Source: Piscicola geometra (taxonomy: Eukaryota > Annelida > Clitellata > Hirudinida > Piscicolidae). Taken from it: a stretch of DNA of 64,000 bases. The DNA lies in contig OX030956.1 of assembly GCA_943735955.1 (NCBI GenBank), positions 359,001 to 423,000 on the forward strand. Direction: 5' to 3'. The notes beneath the pieces were generated by a model. The model made no database searches. It was not told the DNA's origin and saw only the letters and a program-made list of their open reading frames with translations. Numbering within the stretch: position 1 is the first letter of the stretch; each line of letters starts with the position of its first letter. Shown here one piece after another: positions 42,162 to 60,700 of the stretch. The position numbers and the translations under genes are program-made.

Positions 42162-42730
42162 ATTTTTCTTTCAAATTTCGTTAAATCTAAGATATTTAAA
42201 GAGTCAATCAATTAATCAAGAATTTTGAGATGAGCTGTATAGTAATTTCAAATACATACTTTTCATAAAAATAAATTTTAATATTTTATTTAATTATATT
42301 TTAGAATAAAAAAATTTGATTTAGAGTTTTTTTATTTTCGAAGTTATTTTTTATTTTCTACTTTTAAACTTGTTAAACGCTAGAAAATTTTAAAGGCACG
42401 CTTGTTTGGAAAAATTTTAGTCGCTTTTCAATCCAACATTATTGACAAAGTCTCTGTGCAAAAGAATAAGGAGGAAGATAGAAGAGAGAAATCAAGAAGT
42501 GTCTAGACTTCCGAGTAAATTCCTTTGTGACAGTTATGGCTACACCTGTGAAGAAGTCATGGAAGGCTGCCTTTGATACCGCTGGTCTGAAATTGTATGG
42601 TGCTGATTATTTCACCACAGGGCGGGTTGAGTTTGACTCCAAGATGGTGGAATACCTTATTCCAGTTCTCCAGAAAGAGCTTCCGAAAGATGAAACCCTC
42701 AAACAATACATCTATTCACTGTACACCAAT

Positions 42731-44660
42731 CAATCCGAAAACAGCAGAAGTCTTTCGTCTCGCTCAACAGATGCGACGAGAAAATCAAGACATAATCGGA
42801 GAGCTGCCAGTGAGAAATGATGCTGGCGAAATGTCATTGAGTGAGAACTCAAAGAAAGAGGCCTGGAAGGAGCACTATGAGCGTCTGCTGAACCTAGAGT
42901 TCCCATGGTGCCCTGAGGATCTGCCGGAGGAATATCCAGTTGAAGGACCAAGTGTGCCGATCACCACAGAAATGATCATGAAAGCCATTGCAAAGATGAG
43001 TAATGGCAAGGCAGCTGGTCCGTCCGGCATTGTTGCTGAGATGCTCAAGTCTGCTGGTCTACAGGGTGCCATCCTAGTACGTGATCTTGCTGAGTGCATC
43101 CTCTCAGAAGGGAAGATCCCCACTGAATGGAAAAAGAGTTTCATTGTGAACTTCTACAAGGGGAAAGGAGATGCTCTCGACAGGAACAACTACAGGGGCT
43201 TGAAGCTGATAGAGCAAGTACTCAAAGTACTGGAGCGCGTGATAGAAGACCTGATCAGGATCCGTGCGAAGATTGACGAGATGCAGTTTGGCTTCATGCC
43301 AGGGCATGGAACAACAGAGGCCATCTTCATCATCCGTCAGATCCAGGAAAAGTACCGGACTGCCAACAAACCACTCTATTTAGCTTTCGTCGACCTTGAG
43401 AAGGCGTTTGACCGTGTCCCAAGAAAGGTGATATGGTGGGCATTACGTAAACTCGGTATCGAGGAGTGGCTGGTGAGAGTGGTGCAGTCTATGTATTCGG
43501 AGGTGAAAAGCAAGGTAAGGGTTGGTGAAACCTTCAGTGACGAGTTCGAAGTGGGTGTCGGGGTGCATCAAGGTTCGGTCCTAAGCCCTCTATTATTCAT
43601 CATCGTGCTAGAAGCGTTATCCATCGAGTTTCGCACTGGATGTCCATGGGAGCTGTTGTACGCAGATGATTTTGTAGCCATAGCTGAATCACTGGACGAG
43701 CTGCTTGTTAAAGTCAAGATAAGGAAGAATGGAATGGAGAAAAAGGGCTTAAAAGTTAATATGGGGAAAACGAAAGTTTTAGCAACTGGTGCGAATCTAG
43801 AGCTGACCAAGAAATCGGGAAAGTACCCATGTGCAGTCTGCCTTAAAGGAACGGGCAAAAACTCCATTCTATGCAGCGGTTGCTCATCCTGGGTGCACAA
43901 GAGATGCTCAGGCATTAAAGGCTCCCTCCGCTCAGACCCAAATTACAAGTGTGCCCGCTGTCAAGGCACAGCTCGACCGATAGACGGAAGACCAATTGTG
44001 GAAGTTCTTGTTGATGAAGACAAACTTGAAGTCGTTCCTGAATTCTGCTACTTAGGTGACATGCTGTCTGTACGTGGAGGCTGTGAGGATGCTGCCATAA
44101 CCCGATGCAAGTGTGCGTGGGGAAAATTTCGTCAACTTCTTCCTCTACTGACAAACAGACACCTTCCACTTCCAACCAGAAGTCGTGTATACACCTCATG
44201 CGTGAGGAGTACAATGTTACCCGCCTCTGAGACTTGGGCTGTCACCACAGAAACAATCAACCGCCTTCAACGCAACGACCGGGCCATGATCCGTTGGATG
44301 TGCAACATCAAATCAAAAGATCTCATTAGTTCAGATGAGCTCCAAAAAATTATGGGAATCCAGGATATTGGTGCTGTACTGCAAGCGAGAAGAATGAGGT
44401 GGTTTGGGCATGTGGAACGTGATGGTGGATGGTTCAACAAGGTTAGAAGAATGGAGGTTTCTGGAACGAAACGACCAGGCAGGCCAAAGAAGACGTGGGA
44501 AGAGGTAGTGCAGAAAGACCTCAAATACCTGGGGGCACGCATCACTGATGCCCATGATAGAAAGGAGTGGAGAGAGAAGTTGAGACTTTTGAGACAGGCC
44601 CCACCCTCGGAAGAGGAAAAGTTGGCCTGTTTAACAAAAACCAGGAGATGATGATGATGA
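42731..44660 (+). mobile_element. RTE-type non-LTR retrotransposon, 5'-truncated, with PHD-like finger in the RT ORF
   Basis: The frame from about 42735 to 44651 encodes a reverse transcriptase: NGKAAGPSG (about 42995), FVDLEKAFDRVP (43386), HQGSVLSPLLF (43566) and the catalytic YADD (about 43659). After the RT comes a Cys/His cluster (43829-43965; CAVC, CSGC, WVHKRC, CARC) resembling a PHD finger, then a conserved tail (YLGDML, RRMRWFGHVERD, KRPGRPKKTW). The AP endonuclease is absent, so the copy is 5'-truncated. The end is a short ATG-triplet tail, as in RTE elements. Similar flanks TGTACACCAAT (42720-42730) and TGTACACACCCAAT (44661-44674) look like a target-site duplication. The RT frame is intact, so insertion is fairly recent. 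The first codons of the long frame (42597-42730) belong to the interrupted host ORF in another frame. Confidence 0.88.
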
Positions 44661-44955
44661 TGTACACACCCAATGCAGCCCAAGGACTAGCTCAAATTAT
44701 GTGCGTAATCTTTTCCTCTGAAATTGATGGGGTGAATATCCATGAAGAAGCTATGGTGGTGGTCACTTCCTTGCGAGCCAAACACACCTCCTTTATTCCA
44801 CCAGAGTTTAAAAAGGCAGTGACTCCAGTTGACACAACTTCACCTGATGATCTGTGGGACAACATTGACAACTCCAACCGAGGGCGATACTTGCTAGGGA
44901 TCGTAAACACTTTGTCCCTCCTTATTAAGAATTTGGAGTTGATGGAACAGCTTTA

Positions 44956-46155
44956 AACTGGCTGTCATCTTATTTAGAAAATAGACATTATCAAGTTAAA
45001 TTAGGTACACACATCTCATCACCAACCAATATACAACACGGCGTTCCTCAAGGCTCTGTTCTTGGACCGCTTCTTTTCACCACATACATCTCACCTATCT
45101 CAAAAATAGTCAACCAATTCAACATAACCTACCATAAATATGCTGATGATATACAACTTCTTCAATTCATCACACCTAATACATCCAACCAAGCTACTAG
45201 TAACCTCACATCTTGCATACAAACCATGGAAACTTGGTTTCTCAATAACTATCTCCAGTTTAACACCACTAAATCAGAAATAATAAAACTAGGCACCCCT
45301 TATCAATTAAATAGTTTAAACACAATATCATCTGTCAACATCAACTCAGATAAAATCCCCATCAATAACACTCTCAAAATACTCGGAGTCACCCTAGACA
45401 GCAAACTCACTTTCAAAAACCACATCACATCTATCATCCAATCATCACACTATCATCTCAAAGCAATCAAACACATACGCCCATTCATTACTACTGATCT
45501 CTCCGCCTCACTTTCCCGATGTCTAATACTAAGCAGACTTGACTACTGTAACTCGCTATTATATAATATCACCAATCAAGAAAGAAATCGTCTACAATCA
45601 GTTTTAAACAAGGCGGCTAGAATCACACTCAACTGTGATTACCCAGGCCATCACCTTGTTCAATCATCAAAGGAAAATCTTATAAAACTCCACTGGCTTC
45701 CTATAGACTGTCGAATATCCTTTAAAATAGCCATCACCACATTCAAAATTCTTCAAACCTCAATACCGTCATATCTCAGCAAACTCATAACTAAAAAAAC
45801 ATCAAACAAACAACTGCGTTCATCTTCATCTCTTCTCCTCAACCAAGAATCCACTACAAACAACATCTCAAAAAGAGCTTTCCGTCACGCAGCGCCAACA
45901 ACTTGGAATGCCCTTCCACCTGCACTTCGAAGCATCAACCAATTTTCGACTTTCAAAGCCAAACTGAAAACTCATTACTTTAACTTAGCCTATCATTCTT
46001 AATAATTACTCCATGCTACTCTTTGCTCTCCTTTTCATAACATTACTATTATAATTACTTTTATTTCTTTATTGCATTACGACGCAGTGAAAGCGCTTCA
46101 GTTGCGTGCCCGGGCGCTATACAAAAATGACAATTATTATTATTATTATTATTAA
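44956..46155 (+). mobile_element. CR1/L2/Jockey-like non-LTR retrotransposon, 5'-truncated
   Basis: The open frame begins within the RT (WLSSYLENR at about 44957) and continues through HGVPQGSVLGPLLF (45037) and the catalytic YADD (about 45139) to the thumb and C-terminal region typical of CR1/L2/Jockey-group elements (LGVTLDSKLTF, SRLDYCNSLL, RAFRHAAPTTWNALP). It stops at 46000-46002. The 3' end has a short inverted repeat around GCGC, then GCGCTATACAAAAATGAC and an (ATT)n tail to about 46155. No target duplication is obvious, as is common in this group. It sits inside the broken ORF, between its second and third pieces. Confidence 0.9.
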
Positions 46156-47130
46156 GATGAACGACAAAAGGTTCACCAAATATGTGACAGAAACTCTGAA
46201 AAACATTGCACCAGCAAAAGGATTGCCAAAGTTGCTCCTCCTTTTCCTTCCCCTCTCATCGCTAGCCAGCCTAAGGGGTGCAATTAACAGTGGGACCGCG
46301 GTTGCAAGAATGATGTACCTACTCTACCTAGTGCAGATGGGGAACACCAGTTTGAAGGACCAAGCTGAGGCACTAGGAGCGAGGAGGCTCAGAGGGTACG
46401 GGTTGACTCTCTCCTGGATGTTTTTGCAAGCCTCTGCGATGCTACACTGGACACCCATCAATCTTCTCTTGAAATTAAAGACCCCTGTCTTAGCTGCCTC
46501 CGCAGGAAGGATCATTACATTCCTGACACTCCTCAAAGAGCAGTCTAACCCCTGAGACAAGTACAATATCCTGCTTGCAAGAACTCTCAGCACATCATTT
46601 TTTAGTGACCTTGGTGTAAAAAGGAACTCGGAAATGATCTGTGTGCTAAAGGCGATCATGGTCGATGGAGGGGACGACCAGGTGAATGGGCTTGTCGGGG
46701 CCACGGTTACTGCTGAGTTCACCAGATTTGCGAAGGAACTTTCCAAGTTGATCTGGACAGAGGCACACTGTCTGGCTGAGGATGTAGATGGAGAGTCTGC
46801 CCAGGTTAAATTAGCCAAAGCGATGCATCGGCAGAAGACCACTGAATTTCAGGGATCACTCTCCAGATCAAGAAAACGACTCTGATGACGACAAGCCTGT
46901 GGCTAAAGGCAACATCAGCCGGGATCTCTTTTCTGGAGGAGCTTAATTTCACTTGAGACTATCAACTTTGATCTTTGGTTGAATTTGTTGAATAAACAGT
47001 TTTGGGAATAGTATATTAAAAAGTTTGAATCTTAAGTCTAAATAAAAATTTACATTTAATTAATTAGAAAGTTTTTTGTGGGAATGTTGGCTGTTTTGAA
47101 TCTGTCAAGGAATGGCCGCAGCAGACCAAG

Positions 47131-47262
47131 ATGGCCGCAGGAAATCAAGTGAGCTGCGACATAAAGGAGAAAACCTTCCATAGCAGCAGCAGTTCCACTG
47201 TTGGCAAGAACTTCTTCACCCCCTATCGCAGCCTCGGCACCAGTGGCAAGACAGAAAATTGA
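47131..47262 (+). CDS. Small unassigned ORF, 43 codons
   Basis: An ATG with AAG before it opens a 43-residue frame with exon-like GC content that includes SSSSSTVGKNFFTPYRSLG and ends at TGA 47260-47262. An upstream ATG at 47112 shares the same nine following bases. It could be a terminal exon or a small peptide gene; no family is recognised and no donor or acceptor partner was found. Confidence 0.2.
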   Translation: MAAGNQVSCDIKEKTFHSSSSSTVGKNFFTPYRSLGTSGKTEN

Positions 47263-47504
47263 AAAGAATGATGATTGTGTTTTGTTGTTTTGAGGATGAT
47301 GTGGTGATGATTGTGCTGTGGTATGAGTGTTGGTATTGTGGTGATGATTGAATTTTTTATTTGTGGTGATAGTGATTTTTTGGCGGTGATTGTCATTGTG
47401 GTGTGGGTGAGGTTGGATTATTGAGGTTGATTGTTTTTATATATATTTAAATTTTTATATATACATATATTGGTAGCGGTCTAAAAACCGTTTTATTTAA
47501 AAAA

Positions 47505-47559
47505 TTTATTTGAAAAGCGCCTTTGTTCACTTAGCAAAGGGCGCTATACAAATCATTAG

Positions 47560-47611
<52 letters not shown>

Positions 47612-47612
47612 A
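47505..47612 (+). repeat. Solo retroelement 3' hairpin tail with (GATT)n
   Basis: AGCGCCTTTG and CAAAGGGCGCT form an inverted repeat, followed by ATACAAATCATTAGT and about 12 GATT units. The hairpin plus GCGCTATACAAA closely parallels the end of the CR1/L2-like element at 46.1 kb, but the microsatellite unit differs. Confidence 0.7.
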
Positions 47613-48068
47613 GATATTTGAGATGGGCAATATAGTTATTTCCATATATATATACACTATATATATTATATAGTATTACTATAGTCTATAGGTATATGGG
47701 TATTTCAAATATATACTTTTCATAAAAATAACGTTCTTTTTTTAGTTATATTTAAAAATAAAAAAACTAATTTAGATTTTTTCATTTTGGAAAATATTTT
47801 AAATATTGTACTTTTAAACCCTATTAAACGCTAGAAAACATGTTTTAAAGATTTGTATTATCCATTTAAAATTACATTTTTTAATTAAACATTTTTAAAC
47901 CTTCGAAAATTTTGCTAATTGCGACAGCTAGCTGCGGCTGAAAGATTTTTTCTATTTAATCTTTTGACCACTAAGTAGTTTGAACTTTCAAATAAAATTT
48001 AAACTTTCTAGCAAATTCAATATTTAAAAATTTTAATTATACAAATTAACGAAGAATAAAAAATCAAA

Positions 48069-54921
<6,853 letters not shown>

Positions 54922-55266
54922 CCTAAACTGCGAAGGTCTTTTGAGGTCGATTCAGTTGTGGTGGATTTGAGGGTTTTTTCGTGGTTTCGATGTCTTAGTT
55001 CGATTGTGTTTGCACAAGAAAATGACATTTCTTAGTTGGTGGAGAAACTTCATTTATCTGAATTTGAAAGCTTCTGCGCGATGAGATTCTTATCCTTATT
55101 TTGTAATTGCATGAAGGTATATATAATCTAATATCACTCACGTTCAAAATATTGTTCACATAAGCAATTCTATTGTTATTTGCTTCAAATCTTCGAAACT
55201 TGAACCTAGATTAGTATTCAGATGTTCTTGCCTAAGAACATTTTAACCACTATGCTTCTTAAACTA

Positions 55267-55272
55267 AATAAA
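55267..55272 (+). promoter_or_regulatory. Polyadenylation signal AATAAA of copine
   Basis: AATAAA about 345 bp after the copine stop and 25 bp before a T/G-rich stretch. Motif match only. Confidence 0.4.
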
Positions 55273-55450
55273 TGGTTTAATCTAGTCCATGCCCGTGTTC
55301 CTTTTTCGAATGAAACTAAAATAATTGTAATAAAAATAAATTTAAAAAATTAATTTATTTTTTTGTAGTTTTTTTATTTTTAAATTACTTCCGTCTTAGC
55401 TAACCTCATATATATTTAGTATATATACTATGTATATTACTATATGTATA

Positions 55451-57160
55451 TGATTCGAACCGACCAATTAAGTCGATTATAATGGAGAATTAGCCCTTAG
55501 TGATGCAGTGATTGGCCAGTTCAAAGTGGATTCTATTTATTTTTTTACCTTTTTCATTAATTATTAAAAAATTATAAACAAACTAAAAAAATAAATAGAA
55601 TCCACTTTGAACTGGCCAATCACAGCATCACTAAGGGCCAATTCTCCATTATAATCGACTTAATTGGTCGGTTCGAATTAGAGGTCGGACCGGGTACCCG
55701 ATCTGACCGGGTACCCGCGGGACTCCCGCGGGAACGGGAATGAAAATTAATTTCGGGACGGGAAAAGTCGGGAACCGGGAATAGGTTTTCGGGACGGGAA
55801 CGGGAACCAACATTCAAATCGGGAACGGGAAAAGACGGGAACGGGAATCAACTTTTAAATCGGGAACGGGAAAAACGGGAATAACAGTTATTGGGGTTGG
55901 ATTCTTTAACAATGATTTTTCAGCAAACTTCTAAGTATGGAAATCTTTATTTCATCGATACTCCGTACTTAAAATAAGTATTAAATGCAATGGAAAAGTA
56001 TAACGAAGCCATCATTGCCAATATCAAAACCTCCAACACTACATTTGAAGTTGTTATGATGAGTCCAAAGATTAGGGAGATTAGAACAAATGGGTGATGA
56101 TGAAAACTTTTCAGATGAAATCAAAATGGTCAGTTATATTATTTTAATTTTATAAATTAATACTTTGAATTTGAATGATTAATTTCCAAATGATTGCTCA
56201 GTTGATCATTTCGACAAAAGAAAAGATGCCATTGATCTTATTCGTATGATAGCATGTCTGTTGCATCCCCAGTATGAAAGAATAATAGGAAAAAAGTTTG
56301 GGATAGAAGAGAAATAAATACCAAGACTTTCATTAGAAAAAATTTAATTCTATTTTTTACAGCCAGACCAAGCTGCAGTGCCTTTGAAAAAAAAACAAAT
56401 GATGGTTATTTAGACCTATTGTTTGTTTTTATAATGTAAAAATTATAATAAAATTATTATACTATCAAATTATACGAATGATTTTATATTTGCAGTTGTA
56501 GAGAATAAGAATGTTGTTAAAAAACATATTTCCAACATTATTGAAGAATTAGTAATAATGAACAAAGAAAAAAATTCAGAAGAGGATGAATTGAACAAAT
56601 ATTCACAATTACGTCCCAAAAAAAATTGAAAATTATAAAGATGTTTTATTTTATTGGAGTAAAATGAGCAATTTTAAAATAGTACAAGAAGTAGCCAAAA
56701 TTTTGTTTAGTGTATCTGCATGTTATATTCGCTGTGAACAGAATTTTTCAATATGTGGTCGTTTAACTTCAGACCCAAAATCATCTCATTTGAAAGCTGA
56801 AACTCTTAACGGTTTAACCCGTGTGAAAAGCAATAAAGACTTGATTGAATAACTCAAAAACAATACTTTCATTTCAATAAATATTGAACTTTAAATCGTG
56901 TTTTTTTATTTCATTAAAAGAAATATTCTCTGACTTTCAAATAATAAATTTTAAGAAATTTTAGAACTAGCAAGTTTGGGACCAGTAAAAACGGCAGCGA
57001 AAATGAATAAAAAAACAAAAAGCTTTCGGGAACGGGAAGGGACGGGAAAAAAAATTTCGGGAACGGGACGGGACGGGAATCAAAATTCTGATGTCCCATC
57101 GGGAACGGGACGGGACCGGGAATGAAAAATCGTCCATGTCCGACCTCTAGTTCGAATCAT
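55451..57160. mobile_element. Palindromic MITE-like element interrupted by a hAT insertion
   Basis: The arm 55451-about 55545 (from TGATTCGAACCGACC to TCTATTTATTTTTTT) is repeated in inverted orientation at about 55585-55678, and its final bases resume after the hAT copy (57150-57160, GTTCGAATCA). The two outer ends are followed by TATA on each side, so a TA or TATA duplication is possible, as for Tc1/mariner-derived MITEs. The arms are nearly identical (a single base difference is evident at AATTAGCCC/GGGCCAATT). The central spacer is about 40 bp and AT-rich. No coding capacity. Confidence 0.75.
55679..57149 (+). mobile_element. hAT-family DNA transposon, 1471 bp, decayed transposase, perfect 12-bp TIRs and 8-bp TSD
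   Basis: The ends are TAGAGGTCGGAC (55679-55690) and its exact inverse GTCCGACCTCTA (57138-57149), flanked by the identical 8-mer GTTCGAAT (55671-55678 and 57150-57157). An 8-bp duplication is the mark of hAT transposons. Subterminal regions (55690-55890 and 57020-57130) carry many CGGGAACGGGA repeats in both orientations, probable transposase-binding sites. The internal frame at 56664-56852 encodes the C-terminal dimerisation region of hAT transposases (CEQNFSICGRLTSDPKSSHL, then a NGLTRVKSN-type end). Upstream coding is broken by stops and the element is shorter than an autonomous one, so it is probably non-autonomous. It inserted into the end of a palindromic element. Confidence 0.92.
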
Positions 57161-57748
57161 ATAAATCCAGCAACCATCCCAACATCATTATCATCATCAT
57201 TACCTCCACCACCATTCAGTTGCCATCTTGTGTGAGTTGTGGCGGCAGAATGGCGAGGAAATGCCTCGACGACCAATCGGACCAATCTTCTAAACTGCAT
57301 ATGTGTAACCTTAACCCTAAATTGACGTTTTTTCTGTAAAAAAATAAATCAGCAAATTAAATCAGCATTTTACACATATGCAGTCTGCTTTCTTCGTATG
57401 CAGTTCACCTACAGCCGTTTTATTAATAATTAATATATTAATTAATATTTCATTGTTTTAGCTTTTAACAAAAAGTAAACTTCGGTTTTCTGGTTGAAAC
57501 AAATATTTTAAATATTCTTTCTCGAATGTTAGTGTCTAAGATTAATTAAAATATGAATAATATTTATCAAATATCTTTGAAAATTGTCTATAGTCATTAA
57601 TAATTGCTCATTTCCAGAGTTTTATTACATTCAGTTAAAAAATTATAACTGGAGATTTATGAACTGAATTTAATAAAATAAAATAACTTTTATCAATTTT
57701 CAAGAGTTTTATCATTCAGTATAGTTATGAGCACGTATTTACAGAGAC

Positions 57749-60700
57749 ATGTCTTCGAGTATGCAGGGCTTGAGGACTTTTGGAGAGAGGCCAAAACCAT
57801 TCCAAATTGAAGAGAATGGAGAGTATTACTATGTGGGATCTGAGGTATCATGTCTGCATGTGTTTTTCAACGCTCAATTTTATAAGAAGTTTAACAAGTT
57901 TGGTTAATTAAAAACAAATAACTATTTTTTCATTTGCCATCAGGTGGGAAATTACTTAAGAATGTTCAGAGGCTCTTTATACAAAAGGTTTGTTTTCTAT
58001 TTTCAAGTAAATCTTAAAACAAACTTTTGCAATTTTTCTTTTTCAAAATAATTTTTTCTTAATATAATAAAAAAAAATTAATATTTGCTTTTTAAACAGA
58101 AAAACAAATTTATAATTAATCTCTTGTAAATTTATATGATTCAATTAAATTCAAAATAATACATTGACATTTATTGCACCCAGATATCCATCTCTGTGGA
58201 GAAGGCAGATGACAGTAGAGGAGAGAAAGAAGCTTTGTCAAATGCGTATGTCCCTTTTCACATGCATTAAAATCAATCAAATTGCTCAAGAAAATTAATA
58301 AATTAAAAGTAAACTTTCAAGCTTAGAAAACTAATAATTCTTGCAAAATTAATCTCAACAATCACCTCATCTACTCATTCAACGAGAATATTAATAAATA
58401 AAAACTAAACTTTTAACTTTATTAAGAACACAATCATCTCATCAATCATCATTCCACCAAAAAGTTGGATTCGGTCAGCATTCACTGGCGTCGAACATCA
58501 CCCTCCTGAAGGGCGTCGAGGTGGACGAGATCTTCGAGGGCAAGGACGACCGCTTCAAGGCCCTGTCCATGTCCTCCGATCTGAACATCCCGAGGTGTGC
58601 TTACATTGTTCTGTTCGTGTGTGGTTGTCATCAGGGTTATGTTTGTACAACTAATTTTGTATTTAATAATATTTAAATCAATAATAATCAAATCAATCAA
58701 AATAGAAAAATGCAAAACTAAAAATGAATCTATCGACACTTTAATTCCTTACCCTCCTTACATAATGCCAACAAACTACACAGAGACTCCAAGGTGAAGA
58801 GGTCCACCGTCTGGACGAACAACCTGCCCGCCAACACCCACCACTTGGAAGCGGTACCATGCTCCACCCTCATCAACCGGAACAGACTCATCTCGCATAA
58901 GATCCGCACCTATCCCCTGTGGTTGGTGCTGCTTGTGGTGTGTAGATTTGGTTTGAGATGAGGGTTGTTTAAGGTAACTTTGTATTAAGAAAGGTTGTAT
59001 AAATAAGTTGACGTATTTAATAACCAATTGAATTACTTGAAAAAAAACTTGATTTTTCACCAACTAATTAAAGTATAAAAACTAAATTAATACTTTCCAA
59101 TTATGATCAATCTCAAACGACAACGTCTACAACGACAACGTCTACAACAATGACAACGACATCGTCTACAACAACGACAACACGCATGCAGCTACGACGA
59201 CCTGGAGCCCTCCCTCCTGCACGAGAACGCAGGCCAGCAGGAGGTCCTCGTGCCCATCAGACTCGACATCGAGTTCGAAGGTGTGCCTTTCATGGCGCTT
59301 CTTTGTTGTTGTTGTTGTTGTTGTTGTTACCATCATCATCTTCATCATCATTGTTGTTGGTACCATCATCATCATTGTTGTTGTTGGTACCATCATCATC
59401 TTCATCATCATTGTTGTTGTTGGTACCATCATCATCTTCATCATCATTGTTGTTGTTGGTACCATCATCATCTTCATCATCATTGTTGTTGTTGGTACCA
59501 TCATCATCTTCATCATCATTGTTGTTGGTACCATCATCATCTTCATCATCATTGTTGTTGGTACCATCATCATCTTCATCATCATTGTTGTTGGTACCAT
59601 CATCATCTTCATCATCATTGTTGTTGGTACCATCATCATCTTCATCATCATTGTTGTTGGTACCATCATCATCTTCATCATCATTGTTGTTGGTACCATC
59701 ATCATCTTCATCATCATTGTTGTTGGCATGATGATGGTGCTATTCCACTAAAGCTTTAGAATTAAATCCTAGATTGTTTGAAATTGTACACAGCTGTTTG
59801 ACTTCTTTGTGGAATTGAATTGTTTGGCGTTTTGGTCTATCATGTCATTGTGGCCGAGGGTTCAATGACTCGAGGATTAAAGCCATATAACGTCTTTAGG
59901 ATTCCAACATGTCATCAGCAGATTTTTTTGGAAGGAGATGGGCGCTACTAAAAGCCCATGAACCGAAATTTCGGGAAATATTTTTAAAATTATCCACTTT
60001 CACTCGACCATTTATGGCGATCATCTGCGTTCACATATTTTCTAGATTAAAATCACATTTGGTTTCATCTTCCATCTGCACAACAGGCCAGAAGCTGAGG
60101 GATTGTCTCACATGGAACAAGAACGGTGAGTGAGCGTGCACTCAAAGTTACTGTGGATAATGTCCTTTTGATTTCTCCATTTATCTTCTCCATGGTAACT
60201 AACTCAAATAGTTTCATGACTATTCAAGCTTCATTTCAATAAAATATATATTAAAACAAATATAATAAAATCCAAGCTTCATCTAAATATTTAATAAAAT
60301 GAAATATAAACCCTCACAACCACTTCAGAGCAGCTGATCACGCCGGAACAGTTCGCCGAGGTGCTGTGTGACGACTTGGACTTGAACCCAGTACCCTTCA
60401 TCCCAGCCATCGCCCAGTCCATCCGCCAGCAGATAGAAGCCTACCCGGTCAATGACCTGCTCGAGGACCAGGCTGACCAGAGGGTCATCATCAAGGTGAA
60501 GTAGGGGGGGGGGCTTTTATTATTTGATTTTCAAAGTTGTATCGTATTTATTATTATTACAGTAAAACTTCTTTTATAAGGACTGTGCTCGGGTCACCTA
60601 GAAACTACAAAACCACCCCCACAACCACCCTCAACAACCAACACACTGCAGCTGAACATCCACGTCGGCAACATTTCACTGGCCGACCAGTTCGAGTGGG

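Larger units (their letters stand above)
42536..46945 (+). pseudogene. Broken intronless ORF, possible endogenous mononegavirus-like nucleoprotein, split by two LINEs
   Basis: Three pieces lie in the same order and strand: 42536-about 42730 (starting MATPVKKSWK), about 44661-44955 and about 46156-46885. Two unrelated retrotransposons fill the gaps. No introns are needed, unlike every neighbouring host gene, and the inferred length (just over 400 codons) fits mononegavirus nucleoproteins. The third piece has an in-frame TGA at 46553-46555, and an acidic coding-like tail to about 46945 lies in another frame, implying a frameshift near 46.85 kb. An AATAAA follows at 46991. The viral assignment rests on general resemblance (mainly helical, single-exon, acidic end) and not on a diagnostic motif. 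Alternatives are a retrocopy of a host gene or an intronless host gene. Whatever its origin, the insertions and stop make it non-functional as one protein. Confidence 0.4.
46991..48068. other. Intergenic stretch between broken ORF and copine
   Basis: AT-rich, with a small ATG frame (47131-47262) and a retroelement tail with GATT repeat (47505-47612). An AATAAA at 46991 could end a transcript of the upstream ORF. Nothing else is seen. Confidence 0.5.

Noticed and set aside
42597..42730. First part of the 684-codon RT frame
   Set aside because: This part is an out-of-frame shadow of the interrupted ORF that starts at 42536; the retrotransposon begins at about 42731.
55451..55678. tRNA-like B-box (GGTTCGAAT) in the palindromic element
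   Set aside because: It forms the element's terminal inverted repeat; no A-box or cloverleaf is present.
59150..59759. Long frames in SMARCB1 intron 6
   Set aside because: They are produced by a CAT/GTT-rich minisatellite; only 59192-59280 is a real exon.
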